From Mugil cephalus (taxonomy: Eukaryota; Chordata; Actinopteri; Mugiliformes; Mugilidae): 64,000 nt of DNA. The notes below the pieces were generated by a model that did no database searches, had not been told where the DNA came from, and saw nothing but the letters and a program-made list of their open reading frames with translations. Positions 63,341 to 64,000 of this stretch are shown one piece after another. The stretch lies in assembly GCF_022458985.1 (NCBI RefSeq), contig NC_061771.1:22207501-22271500 (forward strand), given 5' to 3'. The translations under genes were made by a program, and so were the position numbers. How positions within the stretch are numbered: the first letter of the stretch is position 1; the number at the start of each line of letters is the position of its first letter.

Positions 63341-64000
63341 GTAAGATCTGGACAGATAATGACATGTTTCCTCCACAGATTTATCTTTCTTTTTTTTTTT
63401 TGACATCCAAATAAATTCGCTCCTTTCCAAAAACGCCATATTTCAATGTGTCGGTGGAAATCCACTGAAGCTGGTAAATCCATTAGAGTGGATTTGGAAG
63501 GGTCGCGCTTTGAATTGTCGGATGTCTGGGCTCCCACACCAGCCACCTCCTTCAGAGGTCAAAGCACCACAAAGACGGTCCTTCCTCTGGTGCCGTGCCG
63601 GGTTGTGTTGGTAAAATCGATAAGACTTGGAAAGTGTGTGTGGAGTAAAATGGAAATTTGTATAAATGGAAAGTTTTTTTGTTTTTTTTGCTTTTGTAAC
63701 AATAAGCTACATACGACATGCGAAGAAGACATTTTAATACAGGTTGGCCTGATAATCTGCTTTTTCACTTAGTGCTTCGTTCAGGAAATGTGTTTAGCTG
63801 GAGAAGATGCGTGTCTGTAGCCATGGTAACGGCAGCCTGTCCACAGACTTTTGGTCCAGGAGTGTGGTGACGTTAGCTTTACTGCCTCTACCGTTATTAT
63901 CCCTCTATGTCAACAATACGTCCTAGCAAACTCCAGCTTGATTGGTTGGCAGAGGCATTAGGACACGAGACAGCAAGTCTAGTTCTTTTAAATAACATCT
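63341..64000. other. gtf3c1 intron 8 (open at the window edge)
   Basis: Begins with the GTAAGA donor at 63341. The next expected exon, coding for the segment after VIK, was not found, so the intron runs past the edge. No repeat named. Confidence 0.6.

Overview
The window is a piece of nuclear genome from a bony fish, most likely a teleost. Genes are split into many short exons with GT-AG introns, the protein products are vertebrate orthologues, and the spaces between are filled with fish-type DNA transposons, LINE tails and microsatellites. I found no prokaryotic operon, CRISPR array, phage or viral gene. Exon ends were placed by hand from splice signals and reading-frame phase; in every named gene the phases close perfectly.

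Layout. Positions 1-3545: AT-rich, UTR-like, no coding gene. 3614-11761 (-): rexo5, an RNA exonuclease with RRMs, 18 coding exons, 778 aa. 12994-16789 (+): eri2, a second DEDDh exonuclease with a GRF zinc finger, 9 exons, 727 aa. These two are head to head, 1.2 kb apart. 17118-18723: an apparently intact Tc1 transposon with 204-bp inverted repeats differing at one base. 20608-23324 (+): thumpd1, the tRNA acetylation adaptor, 5 exons, 321 aa. 23.7-39.3 kb: a long interval with no recognised gene, holding transposon relics, blocks that look like conserved non-coding DNA, a tandem repeat and a few orphan exon candidates. 40852-51992 (+): axin1, the Wnt scaffold, 12 coding exons, 896 aa, followed by a 3.2-kb 3' UTR. 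57387 to beyond the right edge (+): the first eight coding exons (424 aa) of gtf3c1, the large TFIIIC subunit.

Functionally, rexo5, eri2, thumpd1 and gtf3c1 all deal with RNA: 3'-5' trimming, tRNA acetylation and Pol III transcription. axin1 is the Wnt/beta-catenin scaffold. Nothing suggests an operon-like link; the neighbourhood is best read as conserved synteny (eri2, rexo5 and thumpd1 are also close together in human).

The most notable non-genic features are the young Tc1 copy, a family of TA-flanked non-autonomous elements present six times between 4 and 25 kb, a Penelope-like fragment with a near-hammerhead core, and an unassigned coding-exon candidate at 31446-31625. I did not find a clearly new biological system.
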